The translations under genes were made by a program, and so were the position numbers. A stretch of DNA of 64,000 bases from Kosmotoga olearia TBF 19.5.1. Lineage in GTDB: Bacteria; Thermotogota; Thermotogae; Petrotogales; Kosmotogaceae. The stretch's first letter is position 1; each line of letters opens with the position of its first letter. Location: assembly GCF_000023325.1 (NCBI RefSeq), contig NC_012785.1, forward strand, positions 1 to 64,000. Reading direction: 5' to 3'. The notes under the pieces are model-generated. The model had not been told where the DNA came from, ran no database searches, and saw nothing but the letters and a program-made list of their open reading frames with translations. Below, one piece after another: positions 29,123-37,957 of this stretch.

Positions 29123-29578
29123 GTGAAGGTGGCTATTGCTTCAGATCACGCGGGATTCGCTATGAAAAAAGAACTCATAGATTTTTTAAGCTCAGCAGGA
29201 TATGAAATTACTGACTACGGCACATATTCTGAAGAGTCGGTAGATTATCCCGATTATGCCGCGAAGGTCGCAGAGGCGGTTACTGAAGGAACAGCAGAGC
29301 GCGGAATCCTTATTTGTGGAACAGGGCTCGGAATGTCCATAGCTGCTAATCGTTATAAAGGGGTAAGGGCAGCGCTATGTCTTTATCCCGAAATGGCAAG
29401 AATGACAAGAAAACATAATGATGCGAACGTTCTCGTATTAAGTGGAAGATTAATCGGTGTTGAACTTGCCAGGAGAATCGTAGAGGTGTTCTTTGAAACC
29501 GGGTTCGAGGGTGGTCGCCACGAACGCAGAATAAGAAAGATCGATGATCTACCGGATCTACGGAGGCGGTCTGATTGA
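29123..29578 (+). CDS. rpiB: Ribose-5-phosphate isomerase B
   Basis: Interconverts ribose 5-phosphate and ribulose 5-phosphate in the pentose phosphate pathway. It has the family opening VAIASDHAGF (Asp8, His9) and the catalytic Cys65 in ICGTGLGMSIAANR. Its 151 aa length is typical. The GTG at 29123 is preferred since GAGGTGA is five bases upstream; ATG 29117 lies inside that site. The end overlaps the HDAC-like gene by four bases. Confidence 0.94.
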   Translation: MKVAIASDHAGFAMKKELIDFLSSAGYEITDYGTYSEESVDYPDYAAKVAEAVTEGTAERGILICGTGLGMSIAANRYKGVRAALCLYPEMARMTRKHNDANVLVLSGRLIGVELARRIVEVFFETGFEGGRHERRIRKIDDLPDLRRRSD

Positions 29579-30540
29579 AGATTTTTTATGATCGTCGTCA
29601 TCTCCTGCACATTCCAAAAAAAGAGATGGACAACGGAAAGTGGGTAGAAAATGCCGATAAACCGGATCGTATCGAAGCGATAAGAGAAAGCCTTGAGAGA
29701 CACTTTGGCTTTTCTTTCAACGAACCAAGAGACTACTATAGCTCTTATCTTTATCTCGTACACGATCATGATTACGTTCACTGGCTGAAGAAAAGGTCAG
29801 AAGGAGTCGAGCCAGGAGAGGAGTACTTTCCAGAGGTTTTTGGATACGATAAGGTTTTCGATACAGGAACACCAATAACAAGAAATTCTTTTTTTGCTGC
29901 ATTGAATGCAGTTTCTGCAAGTTTGAATGCTGTGGATGAAATCCTTACGGGTGAGACAATCGTATATGCTCTCTGCCGCCCACCCGGTCACCATGCTTCC
30001 AGCTCCCAGGCGGGTGGGTACTGTTATTTCAACAATGCCGCAATAGCAGCAAGGTACTTCCAGAAATATACCCACGGTTACGTTGCCATACTGGATCTCG
30101 ACTTTCATCATGGCAACGGAACACAGGAGATTTTCTACGCCGACAGCACGGTTCTTTACGTATCACTGCACGGCGATCCGGAAAAATTCTATCCATGGAT
30201 AAGCGGTTATGACTGGGAGATAGGCGAAGAAGACGGTGTCGGATACAATTTCAACTTTCCTTTGCCTGGTGAAACGACAGGAACCGATTATTTGAGAACC
30301 CTTGAGAAGGCCCTGGCAGAAATAGAGAACTTTGACCCGGATCTTCTGATTGTTTCTCTGGGTTTTGATACACACAAGGAAGATCCGGTAGGCCATTTCT
30401 CTCTTGAAGACAAGGATTACTATTTAATAGGAAAAGCTTTGAAAGATCTCGACTTTTCGATCGTGCTGATTCAAGAAGGCGGATACAATCCGGACGCGAA
30501 CATGCGAGCTTCAAGAAATTTCTTTGCGGGTTTGCTATAA
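29575..30540 (+). CDS. Histone-deacetylase-family (acetylpolyamine/AcuC-type) amidohydrolase
   Basis: Zinc hydrolase removing acetyl groups from lysine or polyamines. The His pair is at 139-140 (PPGHHASS), and the zinc-binding run is DLDFHHGNGTQ (Asp176, His178) with the third ligand in GFDTHKEDPVG. Length 321 aa. TTG start behind GGAGG, overlapping rpiB by four bases. The substrate cannot be told from sequence; bacterial members act on acetylated enzymes such as Acs or on polyamines. The transcript ends at the hairpin just downstream. Confidence 0.9.
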   Translation: MKIFYDRRHLLHIPKKEMDNGKWVENADKPDRIEAIRESLERHFGFSFNEPRDYYSSYLYLVHDHDYVHWLKKRSEGVEPGEEYFPEVFGYDKVFDTGTPITRNSFFAALNAVSASLNAVDEILTGETIVYALCRPPGHHASSSQAGGYCYFNNAAIAARYFQKYTHGYVAILDLDFHHGNGTQEIFYADSTVLYVSLHGDPEKFYPWISGYDWEIGEEDGVGYNFNFPLPGETTGTDYLRTLEKALAEIENFDPDLLIVSLGFDTHKEDPVGHFSLEDKDYYLIGKALKDLDFSIVLIQEGGYNPDANMRASRNFFAGLL

Positions 30541-30553
30541 CAGGCAACAATAG

Positions 30554-30581
30554 AAAAAAGGGGCTTGAAAGCCCCTTTTTT
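30554..30581. terminator. Bidirectional intrinsic terminator
   Basis: AAAAAAGGGGCT, a four-base loop, then AGCCCCTTTTTT: a GC-rich stem flanked by A and T tracts between the convergent HDAC-like and BamA-like genes. It can stop transcription from both sides. Confidence 0.9.
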
Positions 30582-30599
30582 GTTGTCGATTGGCTCCGA

Positions 30600-33110
30600 T
30601 CAAAAGACCGGTCCTATTCCGAAGAAGAAGGTTCCGGAATAATCTGTGCTTTCTCCGTACACCGAATTCCAGCCCCAACCCACTCTGAACAGCCCTATCA
30701 TGGGTAGACTTATTTCAAGGCTTACACCTGCATCCCAGATAGTCTTATTTCCAATCAGATCAGCAATGTTGGCACCTTCACGATAGTAAACAAGATCTCC
30801 AAAAAGAACAAAATCGAGAGGCATGCTTCCACGGATTTCAACGAGGGGAACTCTCAACTGCAGAGAAGCTGCTGTCACACCATAAACATCATTTCCCACC
30901 ACCAAACCACCGTTTTTCACTCTAAGATAGGTACCGGGTGAAAGCAGATAAGTTTCAAAGACCTTGTTATATTCATTAAAGGGGAACAATTGATCTGTTC
31001 GCGCTCTAAAACCAAGGACCGGATTCCCCAATCCTTTGGCTATCGGTAAAGGTCCCAGATCGATGAACTTTTTGAATTCAAACATTACTCCTGCAAAAGG
31101 TTCATTGCCAAAGATTCCCCGGGCGTACAGCCTTGCAGAGAATTCTGTTCCGTTTTTCGGTCTCAGAAGATCATCCCGGGTACTGTAACTGTAGGAAAGA
31201 GAGGTATAAAGACCGTAGAATGTGTTTGCCGTCTGACTGGTTGCAACTTCAGTTGAAGTAGCGGTTCTCAATTCCGTAGCGGTTTCTGTATAAATATTTA
31301 TATACTCAAATCCCGCACTTGTTCTGATTTTTTCAGCTGCGGACAGGTTGTAAGTTGGAGCCAATGCTAAATCAATACGATATTCTCTTTCTTCCGTAAT
31401 GGTTGCTTCAATTGTATCTGGTGCCGTTTCGGTGGCTTCTTCAGTGCTCTTTCCTGTGGAACGAAGCTTCATGCTCAAACCAACATCCCAATTCGAGGCG
31501 AAAATTTTTGGAACGATATATGAAAATGATAGGTCGTACGTTGGTGAACTGGTTTCAGTAATAGTCGCCCCGGTGGTTTCATCTGTGCTTATCGTTGTTT
31601 TGCTTCCACCAACGGGAAAGTTCACGTTCGCCTTTAGAGAAATATCCTGACCGTACCCAAAGGGGTTCAGGAACCCGACGTCCAGGTTAAGCATGAGGCC
31701 ATCCTGCCAACCTCCGCCACCCATTATCTTTCCGTTTTTATCCTTTTCATCAAGAACAATTTTGACGTCGAGCGTCTCACCATCTGAAGGAATTGGATTT
31801 ATAACAACAGAGTCGAAATATCCCGTGGAATTGAGAAATGCATATGTGTTCTGGTAATCTTTTAAGCTTAGTACCTCACCTTTTTTGAGCACGATCTTGT
31901 CCTGGATCAGGTAATCTCTGGTCTTGTGCTCACCCACGTATTCGACATTTATATTTCCTACCTTCAACTCTGTTATCTCAAAAGTCAGGGATCCAAGATT
32001 CTCATCAATTCTCACCTGTTGTTTTGTAAAGGGATAGCCCTCTTTTGAATAAACTTCCTGGATTGCCTGAAGCGCCTTTGCTATTTTCTCAGAATCTATT
32101 ACCTCTCCTTCCCTGATGCCCACAGCATTTAAAAGTGTGAGGCTTGAAACGTGCTCATTTCCGGTGAAAAAGATCGTTTTGACTTCCATCGGTCTGGCAA
32201 TGTACGAAGCGGGCTTGAATGAAAGAGTGATGATTTTTGCCTGGCCTTCTACGCCTTCAGGTAGCTCCACCTCTCTTGCGGTTTTTAAGGCATTGCTGTA
32301 TGCGAAAGCCAGCGCCCGATAGACCTTTTCTAATCCCCAGGACCCTTCGGGATTAACATAGTAAGTACTGAAAATCGAACGCACAGCGGAAGCTATATCG
32401 CTTGCTTTAGGAACATAAGAACTCTCCTTCATAAACAGTCTGATTATCCCGGGAGCTTCGTAATAACTCTTGAAAGTTTTAAGCTTCGCGGTGTTCTTGA
32501 GTTCTTCCAGTGCCCTTTCAGATAAAGGTGCTTCGATTTCTACATCCCAGAGATAATAAGGCTTGATCTTGAAAATAATCTTTATATGGTCTTCAACATT
32601 CCCGCGCATAATATCTTTCTTATCCGGTTCCGTATCCCATTCGATATCAAAAAACGCTTCAGGGTATCCAAGAGATTTCAGAGTTTCGGTTAGGCCCTCA
32701 ACGGATCTCGGAATCTCGTAAATAATACGTGTTGGATTTAAAGGTTTTCCATCTTCTATCGTCACTCCTGAAGCCAGCAACGTGTCTTTGTCTGCGATTT
32801 TTGGACCAACGAAGGTTATCTCAACATCAGCACCGGGAAATTCCTCGACGGTTATGCTAAGAAGGCCAGAGGCCTCATCAAAAGAAAAATCCACGTTTTT
32901 GAAATAACCGGAATCGGTAAGAGACCCCAGGGAAGCTTCGAGCGTTTCGCGGTCAATCTCCGTTCTCAGTTTTATTCCCAACAGTTCTCTTATCTCGGAA
33001 TCCTTGAGAATGGTGTTCCCTGTAATCTCGATTTTCTTGACCACAATTCCAGACATCACAATGACTGAAAAGATCAAAAAACTCAATAAAAGAACCGAAA
33101 CTTTCCTCAT
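30600..33110 (-). CDS. BamA/Omp85-type outer-membrane assembly protein
   Basis: Signal peptide (about 1-20, RKVSVLLLSFLIFSVIVMS), several POTRA domains (about 21-450; for example VKKIEITGNTIL and KTIFFTGNEHV), and a C-terminal 16-strand-type barrel (about 480-836) with alternating hydrophobic residues and a terminal Phe (GIGPVF). It should insert barrel proteins into the outer sheath (toga). At 836 aa it is typical of BamA. ATG behind GGGAGG. It is the last gene of the long leftward run. POTRA number was not counted exactly. Confidence 0.9.
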   Translation of the reverse strand: MRKVSVLLLSFLIFSVIVMSGIVVKKIEITGNTILKDSEIRELLGIKLRTEIDRETLEASLGSLTDSGYFKNVDFSFDEASGLLSITVEEFPGADVEITFVGPKIADKDTLLASGVTIEDGKPLNPTRIIYEIPRSVEGLTETLKSLGYPEAFFDIEWDTEPDKKDIMRGNVEDHIKIIFKIKPYYLWDVEIEAPLSERALEELKNTAKLKTFKSYYEAPGIIRLFMKESSYVPKASDIASAVRSIFSTYYVNPEGSWGLEKVYRALAFAYSNALKTAREVELPEGVEGQAKIITLSFKPASYIARPMEVKTIFFTGNEHVSSLTLLNAVGIREGEVIDSEKIAKALQAIQEVYSKEGYPFTKQQVRIDENLGSLTFEITELKVGNINVEYVGEHKTRDYLIQDKIVLKKGEVLSLKDYQNTYAFLNSTGYFDSVVINPIPSDGETLDVKIVLDEKDKNGKIMGGGGWQDGLMLNLDVGFLNPFGYGQDISLKANVNFPVGGSKTTISTDETTGATITETSSPTYDLSFSYIVPKIFASNWDVGLSMKLRSTGKSTEEATETAPDTIEATITEEREYRIDLALAPTYNLSAAEKIRTSAGFEYINIYTETATELRTATSTEVATSQTANTFYGLYTSLSYSYSTRDDLLRPKNGTEFSARLYARGIFGNEPFAGVMFEFKKFIDLGPLPIAKGLGNPVLGFRARTDQLFPFNEYNKVFETYLLSPGTYLRVKNGGLVVGNDVYGVTAASLQLRVPLVEIRGSMPLDFVLFGDLVYYREGANIADLIGNKTIWDAGVSLEISLPMIGLFRVGWGWNSVYGESTDYSGTFFFGIGPVF

Positions 33111-33114
33111 CTTC

Positions 33115-33663
33115 TTAACCTCCCAATGAATTTTCCATCATATTTAAAAGTTCCATTATTTTTTTCATCTTCATAGGATTGGAGTAGAAATCATCACCGA
33201 GAATTTTTTTTAGTTCTTCAGTGGTGAGACTGTATCCATTTTGCCCCTTTACCCGTACTATTTGCCAATTAACACCGGCCTCCATCGTTATCGCTGAAAA
33301 GATCGCGGACGCTAAATCTCCCACAGGCTGACAGTCTATATTTGACAGATTGAATGTTGCGCTCACTTTTGTGCCCACACCCGGTTTGGATTGAATAGAA
33401 AAACTTCCTCCGGTAGATTCCGAAGCAAACTTGAGCATAGGAAGACCCAAACCGAATTTCACTTTCTTTTTCTTTTCAGTATAGAAAGGATCGAGAATTT
33501 CTTTTAACTTTTCCTCTGGAATTCCCTTTCCATTGTCTTCAACCACAAACGAAAAGCGCTCCCCGGGTATTTCTTCTATCGACAACTTAATCTGTGAAGC
33601 ACCCGCATCAACCGCGTTTTGGCAGATATCCAGTATATGATCTGCTATGGTTCTCAAACCCAA
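33115..33663 (-). CDS. Stand-alone HATPase_c protein
   Basis: Only an ATP-binding GHKL domain: N box ICQNAVDAGAS (about 14-24), G1 VEDNGKGIPEEKL, G2 KFGLGLPML. There is no HisKA or sensor domain in its 182 residues, so it resembles anti-sigma-type or hydrogenase-associated ATPases rather than a sensor kinase. It overlaps the PHP gene by ten bases and belongs to the five-gene HATPase/PHP/DRTGG/CBS module. The target is unknown. Confidence 0.88.
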   Translation of the reverse strand: MGLRTIADHILDICQNAVDAGASQIKLSIEEIPGERFSFVVEDNGKGIPEEKLKEILDPFYTEKKKKVKFGLGLPMLKFASESTGGSFSIQSKPGVGTKVSATFNLSNIDCQPVGDLASAIFSAITMEAGVNWQIVRVKGQNGYSLTTEELKKILGDDFYSNPMKMKKIMELLNMMENSLGG

Positions 33664-34388
33664 TTTATTCTCACCCTCGCTTCATAATCTATCAATAAGC
33701 TTTTCTTGAAGGCCTCAAACGTTCGACGCTCACATTCTACGACCATGGAAGGCTTCAACATGTTCAAAGAATGGGCGTCCGAGGAATGTAAACAATTTAT
33801 TGCTACATTCGAAGGGAACTCATGAAGGGTCTTTTTAAAAGCAACTTCTACCAGAACCGGATTCGCCACAGGTGGAATGAATCCAAGTTGATACAAAATA
33901 CCCATTCTTCTCTCAGCGTGCGCAAAAGCAAAGATGCCCTTCCTTTTAAGTATTTCCTGAATAGCTTCATGGATCTTCACATTCGCCGGTTGGCCAAGCC
34001 ATTTTTCTTCCATTCCAATGAATTCATCATTCTCATTTACAAAAAGCTGATACCCAAATTTTTCTGGATCAATGGATATGTCAGGAATCTTATCATACAA
34101 CCAGCTGGAATAATCTTCAGCGGTTTCAGCATCCGGAAAATATGCAAGAAGATGTACGTCTTCGGCGGTATGAACCTCTATACCGGGTATCACCTTGATC
34201 CCTTGAAGAGTAAGGGCCTTCATAAAGGTCCGAACATTACCGGCGGAATTGTGATCGGTTACGGCTATCCAATCTATGCCCTTCTCCGTTAAAACCTTAG
34301 CAACCGCCCTGGGTGTCATGGTGATATCCGCACAGGGCGAAAGGCACGTATGTACGTGAAAATCACAGGAAAATTTCTTAAGCCCCAA
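33654..34388 (-). CDS. PHP-domain phosphoesterase
   Basis: Metal-dependent hydrolase with the PHP motifs DFHVHTCLSPCADI (His ligands near the start), VTDHNSAGNV, GIEVHTAEDVHL and LHSSDAH. The TTG at 34388 is preferred because GAGGTGA precedes it by five bases; GTG 34397 is the alternative. About 244 aa. Its substrate is unknown; within this module, next to HATPase and DRTGG proteins, it is likely regulatory or in cofactor maintenance (inference). Confidence 0.88.
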   Translation of the reverse strand: MGLKKFSCDFHVHTCLSPCADITMTPRAVAKVLTEKGIDWIAVTDHNSAGNVRTFMKALTLQGIKVIPGIEVHTAEDVHLLAYFPDAETAEDYSSWLYDKIPDISIDPEKFGYQLFVNENDEFIGMEEKWLGQPANVKIHEAIQEILKRKGIFAFAHAERRMGILYQLGFIPPVANPVLVEVAFKKTLHEFPSNVAINCLHSSDAHSLNMLKPSMVVECERRTFEAFKKSLLIDYEARVRINWV

Positions 34389-34393
34389 ACCTA

Positions 34394-34726
34394 TCACCTC
34401 AGACCTGCTTCAAAAAGTTTCATGCAGGTCTTAAAAGAGTTTTCGCTGGAGGACAGGAGCGCTATAGCGTTTTCTTTTGCTTTCTCTATGGTTTCATCTT
34501 CGTATGTCAACCCGTTACACAATACGATGGCTTTGACCCCCACAATGGAAGCTACAGCTACGATATTCATATGAGATTGTACCGTTAACCAGATGGAATC
34601 ACCTGGCGCGTTCCCCATAACATCACTCAGAAGATCACCTACATAACCATTGGAGATTTCCACATCAAGGTTTTCGGCTTCAATCACTTTAAGATTGCAT
34701 TTATCAATAATCTCTCTCAAAAGCAA
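34394..34726 (-). CDS. DRTGG-domain-like protein (short form)
   Basis: 110 residues with the fold signature of the small DRTGG family: NGYVGDLLSDVMGNAPGDSIWLTVQSH followed in two halves by VAVASIVGVKAIVLCNG. TTG start behind a GGGAGGGG site. A second, related copy lies three genes upstream (35719-36084). Such proteins accompany CBS and HATPase proteins near iron-only hydrogenases in other anaerobes (from memory). Molecular role unknown. Confidence 0.78.
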   Translation of the reverse strand: MLLREIIDKCNLKVIEAENLDVEISNGYVGDLLSDVMGNAPGDSIWLTVQSHMNIVAVASIVGVKAIVLCNGLTYEDETIEKAKENAIALLSSSENSFKTCMKLFEAGLR

Positions 34727-34765
34727 AGAAGACCCCTCCCCTCTAAATCAAACCGATAATAGCGA

Positions 34766-35722
34766 TTATTTTTTGTTCATGTAAAATATCATTTCTACAA
34801 CGACTCCTTTTCCCACTTCTGACATGACCACCATCTTATCAGAATAGCGCTTCATATTTGGGAGTCCCATTCCAGCTCCAAATCCTAATTCCCTGACATG
34901 ATCAGTGGCGGTGGAATATCCTTCCTTCATGGCCATTTCAATATTTTCAATACCTTTGCCGTGATCTTCAACTCGCACCCTGATGGCATCATCGTCTATC
35001 CAGCAGTAGATGAAGCCGTCGCTTCCACTGTGAATGACCACATTGACCTCAGCCTCATAGGTGGCAATCGATACCTTGCGCACAAGATTCTCATCTTTTA
35101 TCTTTCCCATTAAGAAGCGTTTCAATCTTGCAGCTCCCATTCCTGCAAGGTCCACGTCGGTGTAATTTATCGCAAAGAAGAAATCCGCTTTCTTTTTTTC
35201 GACGTAATCGCCTGTAATTAACGAGCGTTCAAACCATTTATTAGTATTTTCCAATACTCTGCTTCTACGCTCGTCATGAACGTATATGATCCTGAATCGT
35301 TCAAGGATCGCGCTGATTATATCCTTTTTGGTTACTAAACCCACGAGTTTCCCGGATTCATCGACAACGGGAAAACGCCCATAACGATACCTGTCGAATT
35401 TTTGCAGTATCGATTCAAGTTCTTCATCTGGTTTGAGAACGATCACGTCTTTTGTCATGTGCTCCCCTATTTTGTCCCTGATGTGATCCTTCTCAAGAGC
35501 AACAATGATATCCTCAATACTCACGATTCCCAGGAGCTTATTGTCGCGATTTACAATAGGGATGCCGGAGATTTTTCGGAGCTTCATCAATTCTTTGGCT
35601 TGCCAGAGGGTTCTTTCTGGAGTCATTGTGATTATGTTCTTGGTCATTATTTCGCCAGCTTTGATATGCGAAAAAAACTTTCTGAGTTTTTCAATTAGTT
35701 TATCAACGCCTTCGTCGCTCAA
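34766..35722 (-). CDS. CBS-pair protein fused to anti-sigma-like HATPase
   Basis: Two CBS domains (about 15-75 and 85-140; GIPIVNRDNKLLGIVSIED and RFPVVDESGKLVGLVTKKD) should sense an adenine nucleotide. A linker leads to a GHKL ATPase of the RsbW/SpoIIAB type (about 205-318): N-box-like YEAEVNVVIHS, VEDHGKGIENI and GFGAGMGLPNMKRY. TTG start, overlapping the upstream DRTGG gene by four bases. The fusion suggests energy-state sensing coupled to a kinase or anti-sigma activity; that is inference. Confidence 0.87.
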   Translation of the reverse strand: MSDEGVDKLIEKLRKFFSHIKAGEIMTKNIITMTPERTLWQAKELMKLRKISGIPIVNRDNKLLGIVSIEDIIVALEKDHIRDKIGEHMTKDVIVLKPDEELESILQKFDRYRYGRFPVVDESGKLVGLVTKKDIISAILERFRIIYVHDERRSRVLENTNKWFERSLITGDYVEKKKADFFFAINYTDVDLAGMGAARLKRFLMGKIKDENLVRKVSIATYEAEVNVVIHSGSDGFIYCWIDDDAIRVRVEDHGKGIENIEMAMKEGYSTATDHVRELGFGAGMGLPNMKRYSDKMVVMSEVGKGVVVEMIFYMNKK

Positions 35723-36084
35723 AACCCATTCACTTCCTCTAACGCATCTTTGAGGTTGAGGTCATAGAGTTTTCCACATGCCTTGTACATTGAAATCCGT
35801 GCGTGCAATAGAGGGATTTCCAGATCCTTTGCAAGATTGACGGTGGATTCTGGCACCTCCCTTTTTCTAACAATCAGTACGCCGGCTGCACCCACAACCG
35901 AGGCAGTCCTAACACACTGTGGAGAGTTGAGGCCGGTTACCAGTAGCATATTAGGGGTACCGAAGGCAAGCACATCACTCATTAGATCAGCAGCTCCTAT
36001 GTATTCGATCTGCCGTTTATCTAAATCCCCGGTATCATTCAGAATTTCGCAGCCCAAAAACTTGCAAATTTCCTCAAGAGTCAT
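35719..36084 (-). CDS. DRTGG-domain-like protein
   Basis: 121 residues (ATG at 36084, six bases after GGAGGG; ATG 36090 abuts the site). It has the same layout as the copy at 34394: an N-terminal helix (LEEICKFLGCEIL), GAADLMSDVLAFGTPNMLLVTG, then SVVGAAGVLIVRKREV. It overlaps thyX by four bases and the CBS gene by four, so it is the first gene of the five-gene module. No catalytic motif is seen. Confidence 0.78.
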   Translation of the reverse strand: MTLEEICKFLGCEILNDTGDLDKRQIEYIGAADLMSDVLAFGTPNMLLVTGLNSPQCVRTASVVGAAGVLIVRKREVPESTVNLAKDLEIPLLHARISMYKACGKLYDLNLKDALEEVNGF

Positions 36085-36773
36085 AAGCATCCCTCCGTTT
36101 TCAAAAGATCGCCGGTATACGCAAAATTAAGGAAGGCTTCATAGGTAACCGGACATTTACTTTTGAATATCTTTGCAACTGCGAGAGCATATTGCTGCAT
36201 TTCATACTGAGCATGGGAATCCGCTCTCAGATTCAAAAAATTCATCATGCTCCTCGCGTTTATTGTCCAGTAACACTCGGTGTACATCGATGTTGGCAAC
36301 ACGATTCTGGCGAGTTCCCGTGCCACACCCATTTCCAAAAGCCTTTTGTAAGCCTGATAAGTTTTTTCGATGGTTTCTTCAATAAGTCTTATCCCCTCTG
36401 AATTCAGATCGTCATCATCGACAAACACTGACCCCTGCCGATTGACTTTATCGGGTGTTCTGATCCTTTCGGGGATGTACCACTCATCGCTGAATTCAGT
36501 ATATCTTCCGCTACGCTCATTTATCGAAGCAATTCGATGCCTCACCAGCTGGCGCATCACAAAGATGGGCAGTTTTATGTGAAACTTAAAGATGATATGT
36601 TCAAAAGGAGAGTGGTGTCCGTGCTCCATGAGATAAAAAATCAGTTTTTTATCACGTTCGGGGGTTGTTAATCCTTTCCCATAACTGACTCTCGCAGCCT
36701 GAACAGCAGAAAAGTCATCCCCCATTACCTCTACAAGTCTGATAAAACCCTTTTCAAGTACCTTTATCTCCAT
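36081..36773 (-). CDS. thyX: Flavin-dependent thymidylate synthase ThyX
   Basis: Makes dTMP from dUMP using FADH2 and methylene-tetrahydrofolate. The ThyX motif RHRx7S is present as Arg78-His79-Arg80 to Ser88 (RHRIASINERS), with GHHSPFEH upstream for flavin binding. Length 230 aa. ATG behind GAGGAGG. In this run it lies a few genes from trmFO, another folate/flavin-dependent methyl donor enzyme. Confidence 0.96.
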   Translation of the reverse strand: MEIKVLEKGFIRLVEVMGDDFSAVQAARVSYGKGLTTPERDKKLIFYLMEHGHHSPFEHIIFKFHIKLPIFVMRQLVRHRIASINERSGRYTEFSDEWYIPERIRTPDKVNRQGSVFVDDDDLNSEGIRLIEETIEKTYQAYKRLLEMGVARELARIVLPTSMYTECYWTINARSMMNFLNLRADSHAQYEMQQYALAVAKIFKSKCPVTYEAFLNFAYTGDLLKTEGCL

Positions 36774-36784
36774 GGAATCCTCCT

Positions 36785-37957
36785 CTACTTCCGTAAGGCT
36801 TCTTCTTCCTGTTTTTTTCTTCTCTTTATATATATATATTCTACCAAAATTAACCCAAGTACAACCGCAGCAATCAGCGGGAGCACCTGATAGAAAATGA
36901 TCCGCAGTACCAGTCGCTTACGAAGTACGTTCAGAGCCTCCGCTACCTCCGGGTCATAATCTTCCATACCACTCATTTCGAAATAGTATCTGGCCAGGGT
37001 GTCGTGCTCTTCCAGATCTGAATTCATGTAAAGGAATCCAAGATGTACCAGAGCATCACGATTCTTCCCGTTAAATTTAATAGCACGCTTGAAATAATAT
37101 ATCGCCGAATCCGTGTTGCCTTCATTTTCCGCAATCTTGCCGAGGACCTCGAACCCTTTAGAAGCCATCTTCGAAGGTAGAGAAGATAGGTTGGTATCCT
37201 TCAAAAGGATTTCTGCCGTTCCCTGCGATCCTGTTTCAAATTCGGCCATCGCCGCATAGAATTTTGTTTCATCGCCTGGATCTGTGAGTTTCCTGTAATC
37301 CTCCAGGAGTTCTTCGTACAACCCAAGATAGTATTCACCTTTTATCAGAGCCTGTAATATAGCAGAGAATTCATCGCTTTCATCAATCATCCCTAAAACA
37401 ACATCTCTGTATCTCAAGAATTCTGACTTATCTCCGAAGACACTCGAAGAATGAAAGAGAAAGATTGCCTCGTACGGCAAATAAGCTTCAGGATATTTTT
37501 TTTGAAGTGTTTCCGCTATTCTCAACATAGCCTTGCCTGAGTTCGGGTCGCGGGTTTCTGTCCAGTCGATTTTGTAGAGCCTTAAAGCAATTGCTGCTGC
37601 AACAGAGCTTTCGGCAGATTCTTCTAACAATGCCAGTGCACCCACGGTGGAAGTGGAGATCGCCGTTTCCAAAACGTCCAACCCTATGATGATCTCTTCC
37701 GGTAGTTCTTCCCTTTTTAGTTCTTCTAAGGAATCATAAAACCTGTCTTTGTCTATCCATGCGAGATTCTCCATATATCTCACACCATAAGCTATACAGC
37801 TGAAAACCTTCGAAATCTCCGAGTCATCTTGAGCGAAAAATATCTTTTGAGCGTAATCTTTCGAAAGGAGTAATATTATTCCCTCATTTACATCCATCGC
37901 GAAAATGTAGACAAAGGACATCAGTAAAACTAAAATAAGTTCGATCTTATACTTCAT
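36785..37957 (-). CDS. Membrane-anchored TPR-like protein
   Basis: No named family recognised. An N-terminal signal or anchor helix (about 4-21, IELILVLLMSFVYIFAM), a helical middle with TPR-like pairs (for example GNTDSAIYYFKRAIKFNGKNRDALVHLGFLYM), and a C-terminal membrane helix (about 358-380, VLPLIAAVVLGLILVEYIYI) followed by a basic tail. The bulk should lie outside the inner membrane. ATG at 37957 chosen over GTG 37966, which abuts the GGAAGG site. Overlaps manA by 11 bases. Probable scaffold; partner unknown. Confidence 0.75.
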   Translation of the reverse strand: MKYKIELILVLLMSFVYIFAMDVNEGIILLLSKDYAQKIFFAQDDSEISKVFSCIAYGVRYMENLAWIDKDRFYDSLEELKREELPEEIIIGLDVLETAISTSTVGALALLEESAESSVAAAIALRLYKIDWTETRDPNSGKAMLRIAETLQKKYPEAYLPYEAIFLFHSSSVFGDKSEFLRYRDVVLGMIDESDEFSAILQALIKGEYYLGLYEELLEDYRKLTDPGDETKFYAAMAEFETGSQGTAEILLKDTNLSSLPSKMASKGFEVLGKIAENEGNTDSAIYYFKRAIKFNGKNRDALVHLGFLYMNSDLEEHDTLARYYFEMSGMEDYDPEVAEALNVLRKRLVLRIIFYQVLPLIAAVVLGLILVEYIYIKRRKKQEEEALRK

